A stretch of 8,720 bases of DNA from Actinomycetota bacterium (GCA_018399435.1 JAGYOJ010000054.1:1-8720); one strand, 5' to 3'. Counted from the stretch's first letter, positions 1 to 5,885 are shown. Numbers and translations are program-made. The notes: generated from the sequence alone by a model not told the origin.

Positions 1-34
1 CGGTGCTGGTAGTATTACCAAGATAATAGAGTAA
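1..34 (+). CDS. tuf: Elongation factor Tu, C-terminal end (partial)
   Basis: Reading from base 2, the window edge encodes GAGSITKIIE followed by TAA at 32-34. This matches the C-terminus of bacterial EF-Tu, which typically ends in GAG(V)xTKIIE. EF-Tu is the GTPase that delivers aminoacyl-tRNA to the ribosome. Only ten codons are visible, so the call rests on this tail plus position: tuf directly before rpsJ is the classic str-S10 junction. The gap to rpsJ is 20 bases and holds only the rpsJ ribosome binding site, so there is no room for a separate S10 leader; rpsJ is probably transcribed from upstream. A serine stands where valine is more usual. Confidence 0.85.
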   Translation, partial: GAGSITKIIE

Positions 35-54
35 GTTGATTAGGAGGAATTCAG

Positions 55-375
55 GTGATTGCTGCAAAATTAGGGCAAAAAATTAGAATAAAATTAAAAG
101 CTTATGATCATGAAATAATTGATAAGTCCGCAAAGAAAATAGTGGAAACAGCAGAAAATTCTGGGGCGAAAGTTTCTGGTCCTGTACCATTGCCGACTAA
201 GAAAAATGTTTATTGTTTGATTAGGTCGCCCCATGTGGATAAGGATTCAAGGGAACATTTTGAAATAAGGATTCATAAGAGACTGATAGATATTTTAGAA
301 CCAACCCCTAAGACGGTAGACTTGTTGATGAGACTGAGTTTGCCAGCGGGTGTTGATATAGAAATTAAATCGTAA
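55..375 (+). CDS. rpsJ: 30S ribosomal protein S10
   Basis: The 106-residue product matches S10 throughout: QKIRIKLKAYDHEIID near the N-terminus, GPVPLPTKKNVY in the mid-region, then the HFEIRIHKRLIDI segment and the LPAGVDIEIK ending. S10 is a 30S head protein and, as NusE, also takes part in transcription antitermination with NusB. The start is GTG at 55, supported by AGGAGG at 42-47 with 7 bases between. This gives an N-terminus (MIAAKLGQKIRI) about four residues longer than the usual M-A-x-QKIRI form, and no better start is visible downstream. It stops with TAA. It is separated from rplC by the largest gap in the window, which contains a candidate promoter. Confidence 0.97.
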   Translation: MIAAKLGQKIRIKLKAYDHEIIDKSAKKIVETAENSGAKVSGPVPLPTKKNVYCLIRSPHVDKDSREHFEIRIHKRLIDILEPTPKTVDLLMRLSLPAGVDIEIKS

Positions 376-378
376 AGG

Positions 379-406
379 TTGAAAAAAATAAATAATCAAG
401 TATAAT
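379..406 (+). promoter_or_regulatory. Candidate sigma-70-type promoter upstream of rplC
   Basis: TTGAAA at 379-384 (five of six matches to TTGACA) is followed after 16 bases by a perfect TATAAT at 401-406. Transcription would start near 413, about 26 bases before the rplC ATG. There is no extended -10 TG motif. The site lies in the only intergenic gap of the window long enough to hold a promoter. Because the DNA is AT-rich, chance matches are possible; the exact -10 hexamer, near-ideal spacing and location are what support the call. It would allow the L3-onward genes to be transcribed independently of rpsJ. Confidence 0.5.
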
Positions 407-438
407 AACTACTTTTTGTAAAGGTGAAGTGGTAAAAA

Positions 439-1071
439 ATGGTTGACGGAATATATGGTATAAAGTTAGGCACAACTCAGGTGTTTAAAGACAATGGAGA
501 AGCTGTTTATGTAACGGCAGTTAAAACTGAACCCTGTGTTGTTGTCCAGGTAAAAAATAAAGAAAAAGAAGGATATGACGCCATTAAAGTTGGCTTTGGT
601 TCTATTAAGAAGAAAAATGTAAATAAGCCAAAAATGGGAGAATTTAAAAATATTAATTCTGAGCCTAAAAGATATTTTAGGGAAATTAGAATCAAGGAAG
701 AAGACAAAGAGTTAAAACCCGGTGATAATATAGGCCTTGGCATTTTTAATATTGGCGACAATATTAAAGTTACAGGCAAAAGCAAAGGAAAAGGTTTTAG
801 CGGTGTTATAAAAAGGCATAATTTCCATAGGGGAAGAATGTCCCATGGGTCACATGCACATAGGATTCCTGGCGCTGTTGGGATGTGTGCAACTCCTGCC
901 AAAATTTTAAAAGGCAAAAAAATGCCAGGCAGGATGGGAAACCAGAAAAAGACTATAAAGGGTTCAGAAATTGTAGATATTATAGAAGATCAGAGTTTGA
1001 TTTTAGTTAAGGGAAGTGTCCCCGGCGCTAGAGGCAATGTTGTTTATTTAGAAAAAGAGAACCAGAAATAA
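439..1071 (+). CDS. rplC: 50S ribosomal protein L3
   Basis: The 210-residue product is bacterial L3, an early-assembling 23S rRNA-binding protein whose long loop reaches toward the peptidyl transferase centre. Visible landmarks are the N-terminal GIKLGTTQVF, the KVTGKSKGKGFSGVIKRH segment at about residues 110-130, the loop SHGSHAHRIPGAVG followed by CATPAKILKGKKMPGRMG, and the C-terminal KGSVPGARG. Two details differ from common forms. The N-terminus reads LGTTQ where LGMTQ is usual. The loop has GMCATP, so the glutamines of the E. coli GQNQTP segment, where the PrmB-methylated residue lies, are absent. The ATG start has modest upstream purine motifs (AAGGTGA at 421-427, AAGTGG at 427-432), so initiation looks weaker than at neighbouring genes. 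Confidence 0.97.
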   Translation: MVDGIYGIKLGTTQVFKDNGEAVYVTAVKTEPCVVVQVKNKEKEGYDAIKVGFGSIKKKNVNKPKMGEFKNINSEPKRYFREIRIKEEDKELKPGDNIGLGIFNIGDNIKVTGKSKGKGFSGVIKRHNFHRGRMSHGSHAHRIPGAVGMCATPAKILKGKKMPGRMGNQKKTIKGSEIVDIIEDQSLILVKGSVPGARGNVVYLEKENQK

Positions 1072-1087
1072 GGTTTAGGAGAGAACA

Positions 1088-1726
1088 ATGGCTAGTTTAA
1101 ATATATTAGATTTAGAAGGCAAAGAAGTTGAAAAATTAAATATTGCAGATAAAATTGTCAAGCAGGATATAAATAATGAGGTTTTATACCAGGATATAAG
1201 GAGATATCTTGCCAGCAGGAGAGCAGGCACCCACAGCACTAAAGAAAGAAGTGAAGTCAGGGGTGGCGGAAGGAAACCATGGAGACAAAAGGGTACAGGC
1301 AATGCAAGGGCTGGCTCAATCCGTTCGCCTATATGGAAAGGCGGAGGCGTTGTTTTTGGGCCTAAGCCGAGGGATCATTCTTTTAAATTAAATAAAAAAG
1401 TAATTAATAAATCAAAGCTTATTGCTTTCTCGGATAAATTTAAGGAAGAAAAAATTAAAGTTATAGATGACTTAAAGTTTAAAGCTCCTAAGACAAAAAA
1501 AGCTTATGAAATTTTAAATAAATTAGAATTAGACAATGTTAGAGTTCTTGTTGTTTTAAAAAACGATAATGAAAGTGCAGCAAAGTCTTTCAGGAATATT
1601 GGCAATGTCGAAGTTGTTAGCCCTAATTCTGTAAATGCTTACCTTATATTGCTTGCCGATTATTTATTATTTACAAAGGACTCATTAAAAGAATTGATGG
1701 AGAGGTTGACTAATGAAAGATCCTAG
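1088..1726 (+). CDS. rplD: 50S ribosomal protein L4
   Basis: The 212-residue product is bacterial L4 (uL4). It has the typical N-terminal strand MASLNILDLEGKEV and the LASRRAGTHSTKERSEVRGG region. The glycine- and arginine-rich loop with KPWRQKGTGNARAGS and PIWKGGGVVFGP, about residues 60-93, lines the nascent peptide tunnel. The C-terminal globular domain carries RVLVVL and ends in an LKELMERL helix. The start is ATG at 1088 with AGGAGAG at 1077-1083. In E. coli L4 represses the S10 operon through a leader RNA; no such leader is visible here because tuf lies immediately before rpsJ. The end overlaps the start of rplW by 14 bases, which suggests translational coupling. Confidence 0.97.
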   Translation: MASLNILDLEGKEVEKLNIADKIVKQDINNEVLYQDIRRYLASRRAGTHSTKERSEVRGGGRKPWRQKGTGNARAGSIRSPIWKGGGVVFGPKPRDHSFKLNKKVINKSKLIAFSDKFKEEKIKVIDDLKFKAPKTKKAYEILNKLELDNVRVLVVLKNDNESAAKSFRNIGNVEVVSPNSVNAYLILLADYLLFTKDSLKELMERLTNERS

Positions 1727-2000
1727 AGATATAATACTTGCTCCCGTAGTCTCTGAAAAGAGTTACGGCGCGGTAGAAGATAATAGATATACTTTTTTTG
1801 TTGATATTAGGTCTAAAAAGACTGAAATAAAGAAGGCTATAGAAGAAATATTTGGTGTTAAAGTATTAAAAATTAGCACCATTAATGTAAAGTCTAAGCC
1901 TAAGAATTTAGGAAGGTCTATTGGAAGAAGCTCGAAAAAGAAAAAGGCTATCGTTACTTTAAGGGAAAAAGATAAAATTGACTTTTTTGAAACAGTATAA
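1713..2000 (+). CDS. rplW: 50S ribosomal protein L23
   Basis: The 95-residue product matches L23 (uL23): an N-terminal DIILAPVVSEKS helix, YTFFVDIRSKKTEIKKAIE, FGVKVLKISTINVKSK, then the KKAIVTLREKDKIDFF strand. L23 sits at the polypeptide exit of the 50S subunit and is a docking site for trigger factor and SRP. The ATG at 1713 lies inside the end of rplD in another frame. Its ribosome binding site GGAGAGG at 1699-1705 is therefore within rplD coding sequence, 7 bases before the start. Length is normal for the family, and it stops with TAA just before the rplB ribosome binding site. Confidence 0.97.
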   Translation: MKDPRDIILAPVVSEKSYGAVEDNRYTFFVDIRSKKTEIKKAIEEIFGVKVLKISTINVKSKPKNLGRSIGRSSKKKKAIVTLREKDKIDFFETV

Positions 2001-2004
2001 TTTT

Positions 2005-2010
2005 GGAGGT
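2005..2010 (+). promoter_or_regulatory. Ribosome binding site fixing the rplB TTG start
   Basis: GGAGGT at 2005-2010 lies 7 bases before TTG at 2018. The in-frame TTG at 2003 overlaps this site and has no SD of its own, so the downstream TTG is the likelier start. Confidence 0.85.
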
Positions 2011-2017
2011 TGTTAAG

Positions 2018-2845
2018 TTGGCTTTAAAAAAATATAATGCAAGAACGCCAGGGAGAAGATTTGCCACAGTGCCTGATTATTCAGAATTGGATAAAAAAAG
2101 GCCTGAAAAATCTTTAACTGTGTCTTTGAAAAAGTATGCTGGCAGGAATAATTATGGCAGAGTTACCAGAAGGCATAGTGGAGGCGGTCATAAAAGATTA
2201 TATAGAATTATAGATTTTAAGAGGGACAAAGATGGTATTCCAGCTAAAGTTATTGCAATGGAATATGATCCCAATAGAAGCGCAAGGATAGCGCTTCTAA
2301 GATATGCTGATGGTGGGAAGAGATATATCATAGCGCCAAGGAAGTTAAATAAGGGAGATACAGTAATGTCTGGCCCAAAGGCTGATATTAAGCCGGGCAA
2401 CAGCCTTCCTTTAGAAAAAATACCAATTGGCACTATAGTGCATAATATTGAATTAAAAGCAGGAAAAGGCGGAGAAATTGCAAGATCTGCTGGAGGCGCT
2501 GCCCAACTATTGGCCAAGGAAGAAGGTTATGCCAATATAAAGCTTCCTTCTGGCGAGGTTAGGCTTGTAAAGCTGAATTGCAGGGCAACTATCGGCCAGG
2601 TCGGCAACATGGACCACGAGATATTAAGTTTGGGTAAAGCCGGAAGAAAAAGGTGGCTAGGGGTCAGGCCCTCTGTAAGGGGAACTGCAATGAATCCTAT
2701 TGACCATCCTCATGGAGGCGGAGAAGGTAAAAATAAAAGCGCGGGTAGAGACCCGGTATCGCCTTGGGGGCAGCCTACCCTTGGATATAGGACAAGGAAG
2801 AAAAATAAAAATACTGATAAATATATAGTGAAGAGAAGAAAGTAG
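2018..2845 (+). CDS. rplB: 50S ribosomal protein L2
   Basis: Starting at TTG 2018, the 275-residue product begins MALKKYNARTPGRRF, the usual L2 N-terminus; starting at the upstream TTG (2003) would add five non-homologous residues. L2 binds 23S rRNA at the subunit interface and is needed for subunit association and peptidyl transferase assembly. Visible landmarks are GRNNYGRVTRRHSGGGHKR at about residues 44-62, an OB-like region around MEYDPNRSARIALL, an SH3-like region with GQVGNMDHE, and the conserved NPIDHPHGGGEG loop. The histidines of that loop, at about 230 and 232, cover the functionally important His229 of E. coli L2. The C-terminus GYRTRKKNKNTDKYIVKRRK is typical. It ends in TAG, directly adjoining the rpsS SD. 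Confidence 0.98.
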   Translation: MALKKYNARTPGRRFATVPDYSELDKKRPEKSLTVSLKKYAGRNNYGRVTRRHSGGGHKRLYRIIDFKRDKDGIPAKVIAMEYDPNRSARIALLRYADGGKRYIIAPRKLNKGDTVMSGPKADIKPGNSLPLEKIPIGTIVHNIELKAGKGGEIARSAGGAAQLLAKEEGYANIKLPSGEVRLVKLNCRATIGQVGNMDHEILSLGKAGRKRWLGVRPSVRGTAMNPIDHPHGGGEGKNKSAGRDPVSPWGQPTLGYRTRKKNKNTDKYIVKRRK

Positions 2846-2857
2846 AGGAGGAAATAA

Positions 2858-3151
2858 ATGTCCAGGTCTTTAAAGAAGGGACCTTATATTGATTTAAAGT
2901 TATTGAGCAAGGTTGAACAGCTAAATGAAAAAGGTGAAAAGAAAATAATAAAAACATGGTCGCGGAGATCAACTATTTTTCCGGAAATGGTTGGGCATAC
3001 TATTGCTGTGCATGATGGGAGAAGGCATATACCTATCTTTGTCTCAGAATCAATGGTTGGCCACAAGCTTGGTGAATTTGCGCCTACAAGGTCTATTAGG
3101 CCTCATGTTTTTAAAGGCAGAAGCGAAAAGATTGCAAGCGTAGAAAAATAA
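2858..3151 (+). CDS. rpsS: 30S ribosomal protein S19
   Basis: The 97-residue product begins MSRSLKKGPYID and carries TWSRRSTIFPEMVGHTIAVH, the IPIFVSESMVGHKLGEFAPTR core and a basic RPHVFKGRSEK segment, all hallmarks of S19 (uS19). S19 pairs with S13 in the 30S head near the A-site tRNA. The start is ATG at 2858 with AGGAGG at 2846-2851, 6 bases upstream and immediately after the rplB TAG. Length is close to the family norm with a short tail. A 31-base gap leads to the preferred rplV start. Confidence 0.97.
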   Translation: MSRSLKKGPYIDLKLLSKVEQLNEKGEKKIIKTWSRRSTIFPEMVGHTIAVHDGRRHIPIFVSESMVGHKLGEFAPTRSIRPHVFKGRSEKIASVEK

Positions 3152-3169
3152 TTATTTAAAATTATTAAT

Positions 3170-3176
3170 GAGGGGG
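3170..3176 (+). promoter_or_regulatory. Ribosome binding site fixing the rplV TTG start
   Basis: GAGGGGG at 3170-3176 is 6 bases before TTG at 3183. The ATG at 3168 overlaps this site and is preceded only by A/T-rich sequence with no SD, so it is probably not the initiator. Confidence 0.8.
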
Positions 3177-3182
3177 CAAAGT

Positions 3183-3533
3183 TTGGAAGCAAGGGCAGTT
3201 GAAAATTATATAAGAATTTCGCCAAGAAAGCTTAGGTTGGTAGTTAACTTGGTTAAAAATAAATCTGTAGAAGAAGCAATAAATATATTAGAATTTACTC
3301 CCAAAAAAGGGGCAGAGATTTTAAAGAAAGCAATTAATAGTGCTGCAGCGAATGCTGTAGAGAATCATGATATGGGAGAAGAGGATTTGTTTGTTTCAAA
3401 AATACTAGTAGGCGATGGGCCTACTTTAAAAAGATTTAGACCCAGAGCAAGAGGCAGGGCTACTAGAATAAGAAAAAGGACCTCGAATTTAAAAGTATAT
3501 GTATCTGATGGAAAAGATGAGGAGGAAAAATAA
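3183..3533 (+). CDS. rplV: 50S ribosomal protein L22
   Basis: From TTG 3183 the 116-residue product starts MEARAVENYIRISPRKLRLV, the standard L22 (uL22) N-terminus. An ATG at 3168 would add MRGQS, which the family lacks, and has no SD. L22 binds several 23S domains, and its extended hairpin lines the exit tunnel. That hairpin is visible as GPTLKRFRPRARGRATRIRKR, followed by TSNLKVYV, at about residues 80-108. The core contains NLVKNKSVEEAINIL and KKAINSAAANAVENH. The last residues (DGKDEEEK) form a short acidic tail. Its TAA stop directly abuts the rpsC ATG, and the rpsC SD lies within the end of rplV, so the two genes are probably coupled. Confidence 0.96.
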   Translation: MEARAVENYIRISPRKLRLVVNLVKNKSVEEAINILEFTPKKGAEILKKAINSAAANAVENHDMGEEDLFVSKILVGDGPTLKRFRPRARGRATRIRKRTSNLKVYVSDGKDEEEK

Positions 3534-4253
3534 ATGGGTCAGAAAATTAATCCAAATGGTTTAAGAATTGGAATTAATAAAGGTTGGAAGTCAAGATGGT
3601 TTGCAACCAAAGATTATGCAAAGCTTTTAAACGAAGATATAAATATTAGGGAAATAATAAATAGCCAATTAGAAAATGCAGGTATTTCTTCTATTGAGAT
3701 AGAAAGGACCTCAGAAGAAGTAAAAGTAGATGTGTTTACTTCTAAGCCTGGAATAGTAATTGGTAGAAAAGGTAATACTATAAATGATATTAGAAGCTTA
3801 ATTGAAGAAGAAATCAATAAAAATATTCAGCTAAACATAGTGGAAATTAAAAAACCTGAACTTGTTGCAAAATTGGTAGCAGAAGGAATTGCATCCCAGC
3901 TTGTAGGAAGGGTAAGTTTTAGGCGGGCGATGAAAAAGGCAGTATCCCTTGCCTTAAAGGCTGGAGCTAAAGGTATTAAGGTACAGTGTTCGGGAAGATT
4001 GGGCGGAGCTGAAATGGCAAGAACTGAATGGTATAGGGAAGGAAGAGTTCCGCTTCATACATTAAGAGCTGATATTGATTATGGTTTTGCAGAAGCAAAT
4101 ACTACTTTTGGAAAAATTGGAGTTAAGGTTTGGATTTACCTGGGAGACAGAATTTTAGATAAAGAAGATATTGAAGAAGAAAAGAAGAAAATGAAAAAAT
4201 CTGCTGGCACTAAAGAAAAAGATAAGAAAAAAGAAGAAAAAGTTTCAAGTTAG
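3534..4253 (+). CDS. rpsC: 30S ribosomal protein S3
   Basis: The 239-residue product begins MGQKINPNGLRIGINKGW, matching the MGQKxNPxGxRxG opening of S3 (uS3). A type II KH domain is visible with its GRKG loop at residues 77-80. The C-terminal domain carries VSFRRAMKKAV at about 127-137, whose Arg130, Arg131 and Lys134 align with the basic residues tied to mRNA unwinding at the entry site in E. coli. GRLGGAEMARTEWYREGRVPLHTLRADIDY follows at about 154-183. Residues 211-239 are an unusual low-complexity tail of Glu, Lys and Asp. The start is ATG 3534 with GAGGAGG just upstream inside rplV. The TAG stop forms part of the rplP SD. Confidence 0.98.
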   Translation: MGQKINPNGLRIGINKGWKSRWFATKDYAKLLNEDINIREIINSQLENAGISSIEIERTSEEVKVDVFTSKPGIVIGRKGNTINDIRSLIEEEINKNIQLNIVEIKKPELVAKLVAEGIASQLVGRVSFRRAMKKAVSLALKAGAKGIKVQCSGRLGGAEMARTEWYREGRVPLHTLRADIDYGFAEANTTFGKIGVKVWIYLGDRILDKEDIEEEKKKMKKSAGTKEKDKKKEEKVSS

Positions 4254-4256
4254 GAG
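4252..4256 (+). promoter_or_regulatory. Ribosome binding site of rplP fused to rpsC stop
   Basis: AGGAG at 4252-4256 shares its first two bases with the rpsC TAG (4251-4253) and stands 7 bases before the rplP ATG. A ribosome terminating on rpsC is thus placed on the next initiation site. Confidence 0.75.
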
Positions 4257-4263
4257 TTTTATT

Positions 4264-4674
4264 ATGCCAATGTTAATGCCTAAAAGGGTAAAACATAGAA
4301 AAGTACAGAGAGGTAGAATGAAAGGAATTGCTAAAGGCGGTTTAAAGCTTTCCTTTGGTGAATATGGACTTCAAGCCCTTGAGCCTGGATGGATTACTTC
4401 TAAACAAATAGAAGCGTCTAGGATTGCTTTAACCAGGTTTATTAAGAGAGGCGGCAAGGTCTGGATAAATATATTTCCACACAAGCCTGTTACCAAGCAG
4501 CCTGCTGAAACAAGAATGGGCGGCGGAAAAGGCATCCCTGAGCAGTGGGTAGCGGTAGTTAAGCCTGGAAAAATTATGTTTGAGCTTTCAGGGGTTAGTG
4601 AAAAAATAGCTCATGAAGCTATCTCCTTAGCTGCTAATAAGTTACCCATAAAAGCTAAATTTATAAAGGAATAG
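4264..4674 (+). CDS. rplP: 50S ribosomal protein L16
   Basis: The 136-residue product carries MLMPKRVKHRKVQRGRMKG near the N-terminus, then FGEYGLQALEPGWIT, IEASRIALTRFIKRGGKVWI, FPHKPVTKQPAETRMGGGKG and the WVAVVKPGKIMFEL strand. These identify L16 (uL16), which contacts the A-site tRNA in the 50S subunit and enters late in assembly. The chosen ATG at 4264 gives MPMLMPKR, two residues longer than the usual MLMPKR; ATG at 4270 would give the canonical N-terminus but lies 13 bases from the AGGAG, whereas 4264 is at 7. Start is therefore nearly but not fully certain. The order rpsC-rplP-rpmC is the standard S10 cluster order. Confidence 0.97.
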   Translation: MPMLMPKRVKHRKVQRGRMKGIAKGGLKLSFGEYGLQALEPGWITSKQIEASRIALTRFIKRGGKVWINIFPHKPVTKQPAETRMGGGKGIPEQWVAVVKPGKIMFELSGVSEKIAHEAISLAANKLPIKAKFIKE

Positions 4675-4687
4675 TTTGGTGAATATG

Positions 4688-4888
4688 ATGAATACTAGTG
4701 AATTAAGAGAGCAAACAATAGAAGAATTACAAACTAAATTAGATGATACCAAAAAGAGGATTTTTAATTTGAGGTTCCAGAAAGCGACTGGCCAATTGGA
4801 AAATCCAATGGGTATCCGAAATTTAAAAAAAGAAGTTGCTGTTTTAAAAACTTTAATCCGTGAAAAACAGCTTGGAATTAATCAATAG
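4688..4888 (+). CDS. rpmC: 50S ribosomal protein L29
   Basis: From ATG 4688 the 66-residue product reads MNTSELREQTIEELQTKL and continues as two antiparallel helices with FNLRFQKATGQLENPMGIRNL, the L29 (uL29) signature. L29 lies beside L23 at the exit tunnel rim. The start is uncertain. TTG 4676, GTG 4679 and ATG 4685 are in frame upstream and would add four, three or one residue. ATG 4688 fits the family and has GGTGA at 4678-4682 at 5 bases, but AAAGGA at 4665-4670 would serve GTG 4679 at 8 bases. The C-terminus ends in TAG, which is built into the rpsQ SD. Confidence 0.93.
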   Translation: MNTSELREQTIEELQTKLDDTKKRIFNLRFQKATGQLENPMGIRNLKKEVAVLKTLIREKQLGINQ

Positions 4889-4893
4889 GAGGG
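4887..4893 (+). promoter_or_regulatory. Ribosome binding site fixing the rpsQ TTG start, fused to rpmC stop
   Basis: AGGAGGG at 4887-4893 overlaps the rpmC TAG (4886-4888) and lies 5 bases before TTG 4899. The longer reading from 4860 would begin inside rpmC with residues foreign to S17, so this site decides the start. Confidence 0.85.
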
Positions 4894-4898
4894 TTTTG

Positions 4899-5153
4899 TT
4901 GGAAAGAGGAAAGAGAAAACAAAGGGTAGGAAAAGTTGTAAGTGATAAAATGGAAAAGACAGCTGTGGTTGAAGTTGCCTCATTTTACAAACACCCTTTG
5001 TATAAAAAAACATTAAAGAAATTTAAAAATTTTAAGGTACATGATCCTGATAATAAATGTAATATTGGAGATGAAGTTAGGATTATTGAAACAAGGCCTC
5101 TTAGTAAAACTAAGAGATGGCGATTACTTGAAATAATAAGGAAAGCTGAGTAG
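4899..5153 (+). CDS. rpsQ: 30S ribosomal protein S17
   Basis: From TTG 4899 the 84-residue product reads MERGKRKQRVGKVVSDKMEK, a standard S17 (uS17) opening. It continues through TAVVEVASFYKHPLYKK, the loop region FKVHDPDNKCNIGDEVRI, and the ETRPLSKTKRWRLLEII ending. S17 is an OB-fold protein that binds 16S rRNA early in 30S assembly. Length equals the bacterial norm. It follows rpmC by 10 bases and in E. coli is the last gene of the S10 operon; here rplN follows after 18 bases, with no terminator or clear promoter in between, so S10 and spc genes appear to form one run. Confidence 0.96.
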   Translation: MERGKRKQRVGKVVSDKMEKTAVVEVASFYKHPLYKKTLKKFKNFKVHDPDNKCNIGDEVRIIETRPLSKTKRWRLLEIIRKAE

Positions 5154-5171
5154 AAGAGAAGGGTATCTAAA

Positions 5172-5540
5172 ATGATTCAAGCAGAAAGTAAAGTAAAAGT
5201 TGCTGATAATACAGGAGCCAGGCAGATATTATGTATTAAGGTGCTTGGAGGTTCCAGAAGAAGATATGCAAGAATTGGAGATGTTTTTGTTGCTACAGTA
5301 TATGATGCTGCTCCTGGCGGCGTAGTTAAAAAAAGTGAAATAGTAAAGGCAGTATTGGTAAGGTCTAAGAAATCCTATAAAAGGAAAGATGGCTCTAATA
5401 TAAGATTTGATGATAATGCTGCTGTAATTATTGATAATCAGGATAATCCAAGAGGGACTAGAATATTTGGCCCTGTAGCGCGTGAGTTAAGGGAGAAAAA
5501 TTTTATGAAAATTATCTCTTTATCACCAGAAGTTATTTAA
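5172..5540 (+). CDS. rplN: 50S ribosomal protein L14
   Basis: The 122-residue product has exactly the canonical bacterial L14 (uL14) length. It begins MIQAESKVKVADNTGARQ and includes CIKVLGGSRRRYARIGD, AAPGGVVKKSEIVKAVLVR, the FDDNAAVIIDNQDNPRGTRIFGPVARELR block and the terminal KIISLSPEVI. L14 lies at the subunit interface, contacts 16S helix 14 and is the binding site of the silencing factor RsfS. The start is ATG 5172. Its upstream purine run (AGAAGGG at 5157-5163, 8 bases away) is a weaker SD than most here. In E. coli rplN opens the spc operon, but no promoter is evident in the 18-base gap. Confidence 0.98.
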   Translation: MIQAESKVKVADNTGARQILCIKVLGGSRRRYARIGDVFVATVYDAAPGGVVKKSEIVKAVLVRSKKSYKRKDGSNIRFDDNAAVIIDNQDNPRGTRIFGPVARELREKNFMKIISLSPEVI

Positions 5541-5556
5541 ATAGGAGAGGTGTTAA

Positions 5557-5868
5557 ATGTTAAAGATACAAAAGAATGATAAGGTAAAAATAATACAGGG
5601 AAAAGATAGGGGCAAATCTGGTAAAGTTTTAAGAATTGATCGAAGCAATAGCAGGGTTTTTATTGAGGGCATTAATATAATTAATAAGCATACCAGGCAA
5701 AAGAGCCAAAATGAGCCTGGAGGCATTATTAAAAAAGAAGGCCCTATAGATATATCTAATGTTAAATTGGTTTGCCCAAGTTGTGGGAAAGACACAAGAG
5801 TGGGTTTTGATAACCAAGGTTCTAAGAATAAGACTAGAATTTGTAAAAAGTGTGGAGAGCAGATATAA
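5557..5868 (+). CDS. rplX: 50S ribosomal protein L24, four-cysteine form
   Basis: The 103-residue product is L24 (uL24). It has a KOW motif at about residues 7-34 (NDKVKIIQGKDRGKSGKVLRI overall), the EGINIINKHTR segment at 37-47 and the NEPGGIIKKEGPIDISNV segment at 52-69. L24 is an assembly-initiating 23S rRNA-binding protein near the exit tunnel. The C-terminal part has CPSC at 73-76 and CKKC at 96-99, a potential zinc ribbon; E. coli-type L24 lacks these cysteines. The central TRVGF between the pairs matches the family. The start is ATG 5557 with AGGAGAGG at 5543-5550. Confidence 0.97.
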   Translation: MLKIQKNDKVKIIQGKDRGKSGKVLRIDRSNSRVFIEGINIINKHTRQKSQNEPGGIIKKEGPIDISNVKLVCPSCGKDTRVGFDNQGSKNKTRICKKCGEQI

Positions 5869-5878
5869 AATGAATGCT

Positions 5879-5885
5879 AAGGTGG
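5879..5885 (+). promoter_or_regulatory. Ribosome binding site favouring rplE ATG at 5891
   Basis: AAGGTGG at 5879-5885 lies 5 bases before ATG 5891. A competing site, GGAGAG at 5854-5859, is 10 bases before ATG 5870 in the same frame. The family N-terminus favours 5891. Confidence 0.65.

Noticed and set aside
412..423. Possible small hairpin (CTTT-TTGT-AAAG) upstream of rplC
   Set aside because: A four-pair A/T-rich stem with no following T-run is too weak for a terminator or regulatory structure.
507..917. Open reading frame of 136 codons on the minus strand inside rplC
   Set aside because: It is antisense to a well-conserved L3 gene, has no recognisable domain and no SD; its hydrophobic translation is the usual shadow of a lysine-rich gene.
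1209..1391. 60-codon plus-strand reading frame inside rplD
   Set aside because: It overlaps the conserved tunnel-loop region of L4 in another frame and has no ribosome binding site or family resemblance.
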